The translations under genes and the position numbers were made by a program. DNA of 64,000 nucleotides, from positions 62,001 to 126,000 of the forward strand of contig JASLMK010000130.1 in assembly GCA_030746555.1 (NCBI GenBank), written 5' to 3'. This DNA is from Planctomycetota bacterium. GTDB lineage: Bacteria > Planctomycetota > UBA1135 > GCA-002686595. Below, in pieces: positions 7,900 to 16,777 of the stretch (position 1 is the first letter of the stretch; each line of letters begins with the position of its first letter). The notes beneath the pieces were generated by a model that saw nothing but the letters and a program-made list of their open reading frames with translations, did not search any database and was not told the DNA's origin.

Positions 7900-10368
7900 G
7901 TGACGTCCCTCCTCCGGCTCTGCTGCGCCCTAGCGCCCTTCGTCCCCACCGCCGTCGCCCACGACGGCGACCACCCGGCCCCGCAGGCGCGGGAACAGGA
8001 TGCGCAAGAGGCGCTCTTCCTCTACGACCCGGTCGCGTCTCCGACCCGGGCGGAGCTCTCGGCCTCGCCCGAGGCCTACGAGCCCTCCGTGCTCCTGCAC
8101 GAAGGCGCCGAGTGGCGCGCCTGGCTCGAGTTCGTGCCCGGCGCGGGCGACCTGTTGAAGGTCGCGCGCATCGACGAGCACGGCGCCGTCGAGACGATCA
8201 CCCACTCTCCCGCCGACGGTTCCCAGCGCGCGCGGCCGACCCTCTCCGCCGCGCCCGGCGGCGCCCCCTGGCTGACCTTCGAAACCCGCACCGAACGCAC
8301 CGGCGACTGGGACGTCGTGGCGCGCCGCCTGCTGGAAGGGGACGGCGGCCCGCGGCCCCTCGCCCTGCGCACGCCGGGCTCCCACGAGGTCCTCCACGCG
8401 ACCGCAGCGACGGGCGACGGCGGCCTGTGGGTCGCCGCCCAGCGGAACGGGGCGACCAGCCCGGAGATCGTCGTCTGCCGCCTCGAGGACAGCGACGCTG
8501 TCGAGCTCGCCTGGAGGGAAGCTCCCCGCTGGCGCACGATCAGCACGTCTCCGCGAGGCGACTGGCACCCCGACCTCTCGGCCGCGCCCGACGGCACCGT
8601 CCGCGCCGTCTGGGACACCTACGACGGCGCGGCCTTCCACGTCGTCACGCGGCGCTTCGACGGGAGCGCCTGGGGCCCGGTCACCGCCGTCGCCGCCTCC
8701 GGTGCCTTCCAGGCGCGGGCGCGGGTCGCCCACGACTCCCGCGGGCGGGCCTGGGTGGCATGGGAGGAAGGCGCCCGCGGCTGGGGCCATCCCTACCGGG
8801 GGAACGCGCTCCTGTGGAACAACTCGACCGTCGCGGCCGGTCCCCTGCATCGCTTCCGCAAGGTCCACCTCGCTCACCTCACCGGCGACGGAGGCGTCCG
8901 GCACCTCGCCGAGCCCCTCCCCATGCCGAGCTTCGAGCGCGCCCGCGCCCTGCCCGACCGCCGCGGGGGAGGCGAGGAGCTGGGCGTGTTCTACGAGCGC
9001 CCAGAGCTCGTCGTCGACGGTCGGGACCGTCCCTGGATCGTCTACCGCCACTTCTTCGAGCGCCAACTCGGCTGCACCGATCCGGTCGTGCACCACGTCG
9101 AGGAGGGCTGGCGCATCGACGCCCGCTGCCTCGAGGGCGCCGGCTGGTCGCCCCTCTTCGCGTTCGACGTCCCCCAGCGCGACGGCGCCCAGCGCCTGTC
9201 GGTGGCGCCCGCCCCCGAGGGGATCCTGGCCGCCTGGACCACCGGCCGCACCGACCGGCGCAAGGACCCGCTCCCCCGGGGCGTGGCCTTCGCGCGCCTC
9301 GCCCACGACGGCGGCCCCGCAACACCGCGCCTGGGCGAAGCCACCGCCGTCGCTCTGCCCGCGGCCACGCCCGCGCCCGCGTCCAGACCGCGCACCGAGG
9401 TCGGCGGAGAGGCCTTCACCCTGCTCTTCGGCGACCTGCACCGCCACACCGACCTCTCCCTGTGCTTCCCGTTCTTCGACGGCTCCCTCGACGACGCCTA
9501 CCGCTACGCCGTGGAGGTGGCGCGTCTCGACTTCCTCGGCGTGACCGACCACACCCGCGACATCGACCGCGGCTCGGTCCAGAGCCAGCTGTGGTGGCGT
9601 TCGATCAAGCAGGTGACCCGCCACCACGCGCCGGGGCGCTTCCTGCCGTTCTTCGCCTACGAGCGCAGCCACCGCGACACGGACCACAACGTGATCTCTC
9701 TGCGCGACGACAAGCTGGCGCACTTCCCGCCGCCCCTGCCCGAATTCTGGGCCACCCTCACCGACGGCGACACCATCACCATCCCCCACGCGACGCCCAA
9801 CGCCGCCGGCTCGCCCTTCAACGGCAAGATCTGGGACTACCAGGACGACGCGCGACGCCCGCTCCTGGAGGTCTACCAGGGGTTCCGGGACGCGAGCTCC
9901 CTGGCGGAGGCCCAGGTCCCCCTGGCCAAGGGCTACCACCTCGGCCTGATCGCATCGAGCGACCACCTCTCCACGAGCGCCAGCTACGCCTGCGTCTGGA
10001 GCCCGGCGGTCGAGCGCGAACCGGTCTTCCGCTCCCTGCAGGCGCGCCGGACCTTCGGCGCGACCACGCCCATGCGCCTGATCCTGCGCGCCGGCGAGCG
10101 CTGGATGGGTGAGATCGTGGACGTGGATGCCCCGCTCGAGCTCACGGTCGAGGTCGAAGCGGGCGCGCCCCTGGAAGCGGTCGAGCTGTGGGTGGACGGA
10201 ACTCCGATCGAGCGCCTCCCCCACCTCGACGGCGCCGGGGAGTTGGTGGCCACGGCCGTCGTCCAGCCTCCCGATCCGGGCAGCCAGCGCTACGCCTTCG
10301 TCCGCGTCCTGCGCGCAGACGGCGAGCGCGCCTGGTCCTCTCCCCTGTGGCTGCGCCGCCGCGAGTGA
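7900..10368 (+). CDS. Exported PHP-domain metal-dependent hydrolase (DUF3604-like)
   Basis: 822 residues with a signal peptide (MTSLLRLCCALAPFVPTAVA). The first 480 residues look like a beta-propeller or sialidase-like sensor region: repeated short beta blocks such as RARPTLSAAPGGAPWLTF, DWHPDLSAAPDGTVRAVWD and ARVAHDSRGRAWVAWEE. From about residue 510 a PHP metal site appears: GDLHRHTDLS, GVTDHTRDID, FFAYERSH and ITIPHATPN, ending in LIASSDHLS. PHP proteins hydrolyse phosphoesters using a multi-metal site; the exported DUF3604 branch has no well-defined substrate that I know of. The C-terminal 90 residues form a beta-sandwich. The start is GTG with leaderless promoter geometry. Confidence 0.8.
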   Translation: MTSLLRLCCALAPFVPTAVAHDGDHPAPQAREQDAQEALFLYDPVASPTRAELSASPEAYEPSVLLHEGAEWRAWLEFVPGAGDLLKVARIDEHGAVETITHSPADGSQRARPTLSAAPGGAPWLTFETRTERTGDWDVVARRLLEGDGGPRPLALRTPGSHEVLHATAATGDGGLWVAAQRNGATSPEIVVCRLEDSDAVELAWREAPRWRTISTSPRGDWHPDLSAAPDGTVRAVWDTYDGAAFHVVTRRFDGSAWGPVTAVAASGAFQARARVAHDSRGRAWVAWEEGARGWGHPYRGNALLWNNSTVAAGPLHRFRKVHLAHLTGDGGVRHLAEPLPMPSFERARALPDRRGGGEELGVFYERPELVVDGRDRPWIVYRHFFERQLGCTDPVVHHVEEGWRIDARCLEGAGWSPLFAFDVPQRDGAQRLSVAPAPEGILAAWTTGRTDRRKDPLPRGVAFARLAHDGGPATPRLGEATAVALPAATPAPASRPRTEVGGEAFTLLFGDLHRHTDLSLCFPFFDGSLDDAYRYAVEVARLDFLGVTDHTRDIDRGSVQSQLWWRSIKQVTRHHAPGRFLPFFAYERSHRDTDHNVISLRDDKLAHFPPPLPEFWATLTDGDTITIPHATPNAAGSPFNGKIWDYQDDARRPLLEVYQGFRDASSLAEAQVPLAKGYHLGLIASSDHLSTSASYACVWSPAVEREPVFRSLQARRTFGATTPMRLILRAGERWMGEIVDVDAPLELTVEVEAGAPLEAVELWVDGTPIERLPHLDGAGELVATAVVQPPDPGSQRYAFVRVLRADGERAWSSPLWLRRRE

Positions 10369-10407
10369 GCGCCGCCGTCCCACCCCATCCCCCACCGAAG
10401 ACGATCC

Positions 10408-11148
10408 ATGAGACCCCGCACCCGCCTGTCCGCCGCCGCCGTGATCCTGGGCCTGTGCGCCGCCGCCTCCCAGGACGAGCCTGCTCCGCCGCCCCCGCCC
10501 GACCTGCCGCGCGCCTTCATCGACGGCACGGGTCCGGGCTGGCGTGCCCTGACCTTGGCCGACTTCGTCAACGTCAACGGCGCGGCGGACACGTGGTCGG
10601 AGAAGGACGGCTCGATCCTGTGCACCGGCGTCCCCCTGGGCGGCGCGCGCAGCGTGGAGCCCCTCGAGAACTTCGAGTTGGTGTGCGAGTGGCGCCACCA
10701 CGCCGAGGCGGGCAACTCGGGGATCTTCCTGTGGTGCCCCGAGAGCGCCTTCACCGACCTGCCCCCCGGGAAGCTGCCACGCAGCGGGATCGAGGTCCAG
10801 GTGCTCGACCTCGCCTACGAGACCCGCTACGAAGAGCAGCACGGCAAGCCGTCGGACTGGTTCACCAGCCACGGTGACGTGTTCCCCGTGGGGGCATCCT
10901 CTATGAAGCCCTTCGCACCGGCCGCCCCAAACGGCAGCCGCAGCTTCCCCTCGGCGCGCCTCACGCGCGGCGTGGGCGAGTGGAACCACTACTACGTCCG
11001 CGCCGTGAACGGCGAGGTGCGCCTGTGGGTCAACGGGCGGGAGGTCTCCGGGGGGAACGAGTGCGCACCGGCTCGGGGCTACCTGGCGCTCGAATCCGAA
11101 GGCTCCCTGGTCGAGTTCCGCAACCTGCGCTTGCGGGAGCTGCCCTGA
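10408..11148 (+). CDS. Exported DUF1080 (3-keto-disaccharide hydrolase-like) protein
   Basis: 246 residues with a signal peptide (RLSAAAVILGLCAAASQ) followed by a proline-rich linker. The body is the concanavalin-like jelly roll of the DUF1080 family: GWRALTLADFVNVNG, AEAGNSGIFLWCPE, SGIEVQVLD, GEWNHYYVRAVNGEVRLWVNG and GYLALESEGSLVEFRNLRL. Members are abundant in planctomycetes and some hydrolyse 3-keto-glycosides in the periplasm. It follows the PHP gene by 39 bases on the same strand, so co-transcription is likely. Confidence 0.87.
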   Translation: MRPRTRLSAAAVILGLCAAASQDEPAPPPPPDLPRAFIDGTGPGWRALTLADFVNVNGAADTWSEKDGSILCTGVPLGGARSVEPLENFELVCEWRHHAEAGNSGIFLWCPESAFTDLPPGKLPRSGIEVQVLDLAYETRYEEQHGKPSDWFTSHGDVFPVGASSMKPFAPAAPNGSRSFPSARLTRGVGEWNHYYVRAVNGEVRLWVNGREVSGGNECAPARGYLALESEGSLVEFRNLRLRELP

Positions 11149-11172
11149 GCGAGGTCCGGGACGGGCCCCTGA

Positions 11173-12177
11173 TCAGGAGTCCAGGATGCCGTCGAGCAGC
11201 TCGAGGATGCGCTCGTTCTCCGTCCCGATCGCCTTGGCCTTGGCGGCGAACTTCTTGGCCGCCTCGGCGTCCTGGAGGAAGCGGTCGTTCCAGGCCGCGG
11301 CGTTCAGGTAGAACCGGAAGGCGAGCTCGGGGTCCTTGATCGGACCGAGGGCGTCGAGCTCGGCGATGGCCTTGCACACCTCGCGCACGGCCTCCTCGCT
11401 GTCCACCGCCTCCATCTGGGCGGCGACCACCTGCTCGAGCAGGCCGGCCTCGTTCTTGGGGTCCAGCTCGCGCGCGGCCGCGAGCACGGCCTCTTCGGCC
11501 AGGCCGGCGCCCATGAGGGCCTTGATCGCGCGCAGCTTGCGTCCGGCAGCGTTGTCGGGGTCGAACTCCAAAGCCGCCTTGACCGGCGCCGCCAACCGCC
11601 GAGCGACCGCCGAATCGGGGCCGAGGGACTCCAGCATGGCCACGGCCTCTTCCCAGACCGCCACGCGCGCCTCGCCCTGTGCGGCATCGAAGCGCTTCAC
11701 GAGCGCGATCACCTCCTCCAGGGACTTGCGCCCCGAAGCCCGCAGCTCGCGCAAGTGCTCGACGTACTGCTCGGGTCCACCCTTCAGGTAGCCGGTCCGC
11801 CCGTACACGTCGCCGTCGGCGGTCATCAGGAGACAGGTCGGGTAGCCGCGGATCCCGTACTCCTCGCGCAGTTCGTCGTTGCGCTCGGGGTTGGGGACCG
11901 CCGCCTTGGCCTCCTCGCCGCGCGGGTAGTCGAGGGCCACCAAGACGAAGTCCTTCTGCGCCTCGACCAGGAAGGCCTCGTGGGAGAAGACCTCCTCGTC
12001 GAGCTTGATGCACCACCCGCACCAGTCCGACCCGGTGAAGTCCACGAAGAGGTCCTTCTTCTCCGCGCGGGCGAGGGCCACGGCCTCGTCGAAGTCGTCC
12101 AGGAAGGCCTCGCTCCCGGCGAGGGCGGAGGGCGCGAGGGCGAGGCAGGCCGCGGTCAGGCAGATCGACAGTCTCAT
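11173..12177 (-). CDS. Exported thioredoxin-fold protein with CGWC motif
   Basis: 334 residues. ATG 12177 gives a clean signal peptide (RLSICLTAACLALAPSALA); the longer in-frame ORF to 12282 has an Arg-rich, non-signal N terminus. A thioredoxin fold follows (about 25-150) with redox motif DWCGWC (Cys53, Cys56) and the cis-Pro segment GIRGYPTCLL. The C-terminal 180 residues are alpha-helical and TPR-like. A role in reducing or oxidising exported protein thiols is the usual inference for this family. It is separated from the upstream phosphatase gene on the same strand by 152 bases, and a TATCAT hexamer near 12249-12254 (minus strand) may be its own promoter. Confidence 0.84.
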   Translation of the reverse strand: MRLSICLTAACLALAPSALAGSEAFLDDFDEAVALARAEKKDLFVDFTGSDWCGWCIKLDEEVFSHEAFLVEAQKDFVLVALDYPRGEEAKAAVPNPERNDELREEYGIRGYPTCLLMTADGDVYGRTGYLKGGPEQYVEHLRELRASGRKSLEEVIALVKRFDAAQGEARVAVWEEAVAMLESLGPDSAVARRLAAPVKAALEFDPDNAAGRKLRAIKALMGAGLAEEAVLAAARELDPKNEAGLLEQVVAAQMEAVDSEEAVREVCKAIAELDALGPIKDPELAFRFYLNAAAWNDRFLQDAEAAKKFAAKAKAIGTENERILELLDGILDS

Positions 12178-12329
12178 CGGTGGTCTCTGGGATTCGGTGG
12201 GAGTCGCAGGTCTGTGGCGCGGGTCTCTCCCGCGCGAGGTGACTGCGCATGATAGGGCCGCCGCCCGGCGTCCCTCCGACAATCACGCCATCTTGACCGT
12301 CTCGACCCTGTAAAGCGCCTCCCACCCCG

Positions 12330-15023
12330 TCAGAACGAGACCTCGACGGGCTCGCCCGACTCGCTGCTCGCCTCCAGCACGAGCTCCCGCCGCGCGCTCC
12401 CGTCGGGGGACTCGACCCGCACGCGGTGCGGGCCGGGACGCACGGTCCACGGCCGCAGGGAGTCGCCGGGCACCCGCAGGGTGTAGAGCGGCTCGTCGGT
12501 CTCGGCCTCCACCACGCTCACCACCGCCCCGGCTCCCCCGGGGAAGCGCAGCTCCGGCAGCCAGGCGGCGCCCCGGCGTTCGTAGCCCTCGAGCTGGTGC
12601 ACCGTGCGCGGCCAACCCGGATAGCAGGCGGCCTCCGCCTCGCGCGGGTCGGCCCAGCGCGGCCAGGCTTCCAGGGTGATCTCGCGCGTGCGCGGATCGA
12701 GGCGCACGATCCCGTAGCCGGGGGCCCGATCGTGCAGGGCCGCGGGCTCCCGCCCCGTGCGGACGGGATTGGAGACGGCGTGCACCGTGACCCGGTTGCC
12801 GAAGCCGTCGAGGAAGCGCCCGGTGTAGGCGGGCGCGCCCTCCTCCCGCCCCGCCCCCGGCTCGGGCGGAAACCAGCGGCGCGGGAAGGTGTTCGCCACC
12901 GACGGCACGCACAAGGCCCAGCCCCCGTCGTCGAAGTCCTCGACTCCGTAGCGCACGAGGCTCGCGAGGTGCTGGTCTCCAGCCACGTGCAGGGCGAAGG
13001 CCCGGCGCAGCTCGCCCACGGCGCGGTTCCGGCCAGTTTGCGGCCAGCCGTTGGAGTCCGCGTCGGCGACACGGCGGTCGTCGGCGGGGTACTCGCCGGG
13101 CTCGGGGATCACCAGGGAGGGCACGACGCCGTCGCTCTTGGCCGTCGCCGGCAGGGTCGCCACGTTGGCGAAGATCGTCTGGGAGAGGGCCACCTTCATC
13201 CAGGTGCCGTCGCTCCAGTCCGATCCCCAGGCGCGCAGGAAGGCCAACTGGCGCTCCCCGAGCAGGACCGCACCGGGCACGTCCGCGCTCTCGGCGGGGT
13301 CGAAGTCGGGGGCGTGGAACCAGCCGTTGCGACAGTCTCCCTCCTTCACCATGACCGTCGGAGAGGACTTGAACTTGCGGTCCTCGAGGATCGCGAAGTC
13401 GATCCCCGCGTAGCGCAGGTTCGTGAAGTAGACGCCGATCCCCTGGTCCACCGGCCGTGGATCGACGGGGTCGGGCAAGTGGCTGGTCTGGGTGCGCTCG
13501 ACCATGCGCACGAAGCGCGCCGGCATGCGGTAGCCGCCGTCGTCGGGGCGCTTGGCGTGCCGACCGCCGGCGCCCCAGATGTTGCCGTGGTAGACGTCGT
13601 GGTCGTCGGGAATCGTGATGCAGGGCCGGTCGCGGCTCAGCTCGCCGAAGGCCCAGCACCAGCGGTACCACTTGTCGAGGTAGTCGAGGCGCGCGGCGAG
13701 GGCGGGAGAGCGCTGGGCGCCGGTCAGGTCCCCCTCGTAGAGCTGGTCTCCGGAGAAGAACAGCAGGTCGGGGTCGTGGGCGGCCACGGCGTCCACCAGG
13801 TCGGTGTGCGGGAACCACACGCCCGCGCCGTTCCAGCGGATCCCGCCGGTGAAGTGCTTGGTTCCGGTGAAGGCCGCCAAGACGAAGGGACGCTCGCCGC
13901 CGGGCTCGGCGCGCACGGTCCCCTCCCAGGCGACCTCCTCCACGGTCTCCGGCCCCCGGCGCAGGCTGACGCGCACGCGGTAGGGCGTGTCGCGGCTCCC
14001 GTCCCACTCGTCCACCCTCAAGAGGGCGTTGAAGGCGTCGGGGTCGCACTCCGCCACGGCCACGGCCCGCCAGCCTCCGTCGCCGTCGGCGACCTCGAGG
14101 GCCGCCATGCGCGGATCGTCCTCCCCCAGGGGCGGGAGCTGCACGGTCATCTTGAGCGTCCCCGCACCCAGGGTGTACTGCGTGGCGAGGACGGGCCCCC
14201 AGGCGCGCTCGGGGTGCAGGTCGATCTTGTCCCCCTCCAGGCTCCACTCGCGAAACCAGTAGCCCTGGCCCGTGCCGCTCGGGCTGCGGTGGGAGGCGAG
14301 AGCCACGTTCCCCTCGACCAGGCGCGGGTCGACACCGTCGAGGCCCGCGAGGCTCAACAGGGCACCCGACTCGGCATCCAGCACCAGGAGGGAGAGCCGG
14401 TAGCCGGTGGCGCTCGGCGCTCCCGACAGCACCAGGTCCACGGGGCGGAACTCCCGCCCGCCGAAGCCGAAGCCCTCCCGGTCGTCCGCCGCGATCTCGG
14501 CGGCCTCGTCGGGATCCAGGGGTCCGGCGACGCCCCAGTGCCCGGGGCGCACGTTGTGCTCGAAGTCGCGGAAGACGGCCTGGCCGCGCCCGTCGACCAC
14601 GCACAGGATCCCCCCGTCCTCGGCCGGGCGGTGGTGGCACAGGGCCGTCAGGCGGTGGTCGATGCCCGCGCCGCCCGAGCCGATCAGGAAGCCGGCCCAG
14701 GTGCCCTCGCCGCCGACCGCCGGGGCGAGGGCGCCGATGCGGGCGCGCACGGCGAAGGCCCCCGGGCGGTCGCCGAGGGTCGCCGTCAGCAGGTGCAAGG
14801 CGCGCACCGGTCGGCCCTTGCCCGCCTCGACGCACTCGATACGGCCGTCCGACAGGCGCCAGTCTCCCAGGCGGTCCCCCCAGAACTCGGGGCCGATCCA
14901 GGTGCGCTCGGTCCCCTCGGCCACCGGCGGCGCGTAGGCGGGGGGATCCTGTCCGTAGGCGGCGGCCGCGGCAAGGAACAGGGACGAGAGCAGGGGAAGC
15001 GGGCGTGCGGTGGGAGGGATCAT
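12330..15023 (-). CDS. Exported PhoD-like metallophosphoesterase
   Basis: 897 residues with a signal peptide (PLPLLSSLFLAAAAAYG). Residues about 40-280 form a concanavalin/LamG-like beta module. A Fibronectin-like PhoD N-domain (about 280-360) precedes the calcineurin-like phosphoesterase core. Metal motifs visible are AFTGTKHF, FFSGDQLYEGD, TIPDDHDVYHGNIWG and VAGDQHLASLV. PhoD-type enzymes hydrolyse phosphodiesters and monoesters outside the cell. The large extra N-terminal beta module is longer than the roughly 550-residue classical PhoD and suggests binding to a polymer substrate. It is divergent from the UnbV gene at 15122, with an overlapping promoter between them. Confidence 0.83.
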   Translation of the reverse strand: MIPPTARPLPLLSSLFLAAAAAYGQDPPAYAPPVAEGTERTWIGPEFWGDRLGDWRLSDGRIECVEAGKGRPVRALHLLTATLGDRPGAFAVRARIGALAPAVGGEGTWAGFLIGSGGAGIDHRLTALCHHRPAEDGGILCVVDGRGQAVFRDFEHNVRPGHWGVAGPLDPDEAAEIAADDREGFGFGGREFRPVDLVLSGAPSATGYRLSLLVLDAESGALLSLAGLDGVDPRLVEGNVALASHRSPSGTGQGYWFREWSLEGDKIDLHPERAWGPVLATQYTLGAGTLKMTVQLPPLGEDDPRMAALEVADGDGGWRAVAVAECDPDAFNALLRVDEWDGSRDTPYRVRVSLRRGPETVEEVAWEGTVRAEPGGERPFVLAAFTGTKHFTGGIRWNGAGVWFPHTDLVDAVAAHDPDLLFFSGDQLYEGDLTGAQRSPALAARLDYLDKWYRWCWAFGELSRDRPCITIPDDHDVYHGNIWGAGGRHAKRPDDGGYRMPARFVRMVERTQTSHLPDPVDPRPVDQGIGVYFTNLRYAGIDFAILEDRKFKSSPTVMVKEGDCRNGWFHAPDFDPAESADVPGAVLLGERQLAFLRAWGSDWSDGTWMKVALSQTIFANVATLPATAKSDGVVPSLVIPEPGEYPADDRRVADADSNGWPQTGRNRAVGELRRAFALHVAGDQHLASLVRYGVEDFDDGGWALCVPSVANTFPRRWFPPEPGAGREEGAPAYTGRFLDGFGNRVTVHAVSNPVRTGREPAALHDRAPGYGIVRLDPRTREITLEAWPRWADPREAEAACYPGWPRTVHQLEGYERRGAAWLPELRFPGGAGAVVSVVEAETDEPLYTLRVPGDSLRPWTVRPGPHRVRVESPDGSARRELVLEASSESGEPVEVSF

Positions 15024-15032
15024 GGGGCGCCG

Positions 15033-15042
15033 ATCCTAGGCT
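15033..15042. promoter_or_regulatory. Palindrome-centred divergent promoter
   Basis: ATCCTAGGCT contains TAGGAT on the minus strand (15038-15033), 9 bases before ATG 15023, and TAGGCT on the plus strand (15037-15042), upstream of the UnbV gene. The two -10-like boxes share the CCTAGG core. The minus-strand mRNA would be nearly leaderless. The plus-strand mRNA would have a leader of about 70 bases including the GGGGAGG ribosome site of the 15122 start. Confidence 0.4.
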
Positions 15043-15121
15043 ACCGGGTACGGTGGAGGCCATGGCGACGGCCCGACAGCCCGCGGCGGCGCCCCGCGCC
15101 GTCGGGCGCGGGGAGGCGAGC

Positions 15122-16777
15122 ATGCGCTGCGCCCTGCTCCTCGTCGCTTCCTCCGCCGCCTGCGCCGACGTCGAGCCCGGCCCCCTCCTGAGCGAAGAGG
15201 CGCGGGCGAGGGGACTCGTCTTCGACCACGACGCCGGCATCGGCGGCGCCTGCTTCCTCCCCGAGCACCTCGCCGGGGGCGCGGCCCTGTTCGACTGCGA
15301 CGGGGACGGAGACCTCGACGCCTACCTGCTCCAGGGCTCCCGGGACCACCTGGACGAGGGACCGCCGGCCAGCGCTCCCAACCGACTGTTCCTCAACGAC
15401 GGCGACGGCCGCTTCAGCGAGGCCACGGCCGCCGGAGGGCTCGGCGACCGGGGGTACGGCATGGCCGTGGCCGTGGGCGATGTGGACAACGACGGCGACC
15501 TGGACGTCTACGTGGCCAACCACGGCCCCGACGCCTTCTTCCGCAACCTCGGGCGTGGCGCCTTCGTCCGCGAAACCCAAAGCGCCGGCCTGGCCAATGC
15601 AGGCTGGGCCTGCGCCGCGGGGTTCTTCGACTACGACCTCGACGGCTGGCTCGATCTGTACGTCGCAAACTACCTCGACCACGACCCGTCGGTGTCCTGC
15701 ACCGACGACGCCGGGCGAGCGGAGTACTGCGGGCCCCTGACCCACCCGCCCCGGTCGGACGTCCTCTTCCGCAATCGCGGCGACGGGACCTTCGAGGACG
15801 TCTCCCACGCCAGCGGCATCACGAGCGAGCCCGGCCGGAGCCTCGGCGTGGTGTGCGACGACCTCGACGGGGACGGCTGGCCGGACGTCCTCGTCGCCTG
15901 CGACGCTCAGGCGAACCTGGTGTGGCGCAACCGCGGCGACGGGACCTTCGATCAGGTGGCGCGCGCCAGCGGCCTGGCGCACAACGGTTTCGGCAAGGCC
16001 GAAGCCGGCATGGGCGTGGCCCTCGCCGACACGGACGGTGACGGGCGTGACGAGGTGCTGATGACGCACCTGGCGAGCGAGACCAACACCTACTATCGCC
16101 CCGCGGGGGCGGGCTCGTTCTACGATCGCACGGCGGGCTCGGGCCTGGGCGCTGCCAGCCTCGCCCACACAGGATTCGGTCTCGCCTTCTGCGATCTCGA
16201 CCTCGACGGGCATCGCGACCTCGTCGTCGCCAACGGTCGCGTGCGCCGGGGTCCGCTCGACCCACGGGCGACGGGCGTCCTGGCGGCCTACGGCGAACCC
16301 AACTCCCTGTTCCTGGGGCGGGGCGACGGCACCTTCGCGCCGGCGGGCGAGCGCGCCCCCGCGGCCTGGCGCGAGCCGTTCGTGAGCCGCGCCCTGGCCG
16401 TGGGCGACGTGGACGGTGACGGCGCGGCGGACCTCCTGCTCGCCAACTGCGACGGGCCGGCCCAGCTCTTCCTGGGTCGGCCGCCCGCCAATGCCCACTG
16501 GCTGGCCGTGCGCGCCTTCGACCCCCGATGGAACCGCGACGCCTACGGCGCACGGGTCACGATCGAGGCCGGCGGGCGCCGCCGCAGCGCCACGGTCCAG
16601 GCCGGGGGCGGCTTCGCCGCGGCCCACGAGCCGTCGGTGCGCTTCGGCCTGGGAACGGCGCGGACGGTCGAGAGCATCGAGGTGCGCTGGCCGGGGGGAG
16701 CCGTCGAGCGCTACCCTGGAGGCCCGGCGGATCGCAGCCTGTCGCTGTTGCGCGGCGCGGGCCGGAGGAGACCGTGA
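15122..16777 (+). CDS. FG-GAP/VCBS repeat protein with C-terminal ASPIC/UnbV domain
   Basis: 551 residues, exported. ATG 15122 is preceded by GGGGAGG with 5-base spacing and begins a short signal (MRCALLLVASSAAC), possibly a lipoprotein signal with Cys14. GTG 15053 and ATG 15062 are alternatives. At least seven calcium-binding FG-GAP/VCBS blades follow, each with a D-x-D-x-D-G loop: DCDGDGDLD, DVDNDGDLD, DYDLDGWLD, DLDGDGWPD, DTDGDGRDE, DLDLDGHRD and DVDGDGAAD. Together they imply a seven-bladed propeller. The C-terminal ASPIC/UnbV domain (about 465-545) ends in VESIEVRWPGG. Surface binding or adhesion is the usual inference. It forms an operon with the next gene (GTGA overlap). A paralogue lies at 30116-31792. 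Confidence 0.86.
   Translation: MRCALLLVASSAACADVEPGPLLSEEARARGLVFDHDAGIGGACFLPEHLAGGAALFDCDGDGDLDAYLLQGSRDHLDEGPPASAPNRLFLNDGDGRFSEATAAGGLGDRGYGMAVAVGDVDNDGDLDVYVANHGPDAFFRNLGRGAFVRETQSAGLANAGWACAAGFFDYDLDGWLDLYVANYLDHDPSVSCTDDAGRAEYCGPLTHPPRSDVLFRNRGDGTFEDVSHASGITSEPGRSLGVVCDDLDGDGWPDVLVACDAQANLVWRNRGDGTFDQVARASGLAHNGFGKAEAGMGVALADTDGDGRDEVLMTHLASETNTYYRPAGAGSFYDRTAGSGLGAASLAHTGFGLAFCDLDLDGHRDLVVANGRVRRGPLDPRATGVLAAYGEPNSLFLGRGDGTFAPAGERAPAAWREPFVSRALAVGDVDGDGAADLLLANCDGPAQLFLGRPPANAHWLAVRAFDPRWNRDAYGARVTIEAGGRRRSATVQAGGGFAAAHEPSVRFGLGTARTVESIEVRWPGGAVERYPGGPADRSLSLLRGAGRRRP

Noticed and set aside
12426-15191. 921-codon plus-strand frame opposite the PhoD-like gene
   Set aside because: Composition is Val/Gly/Ala/Arg shadow type without motifs; the minus-strand gene has clear phosphoesterase motifs.
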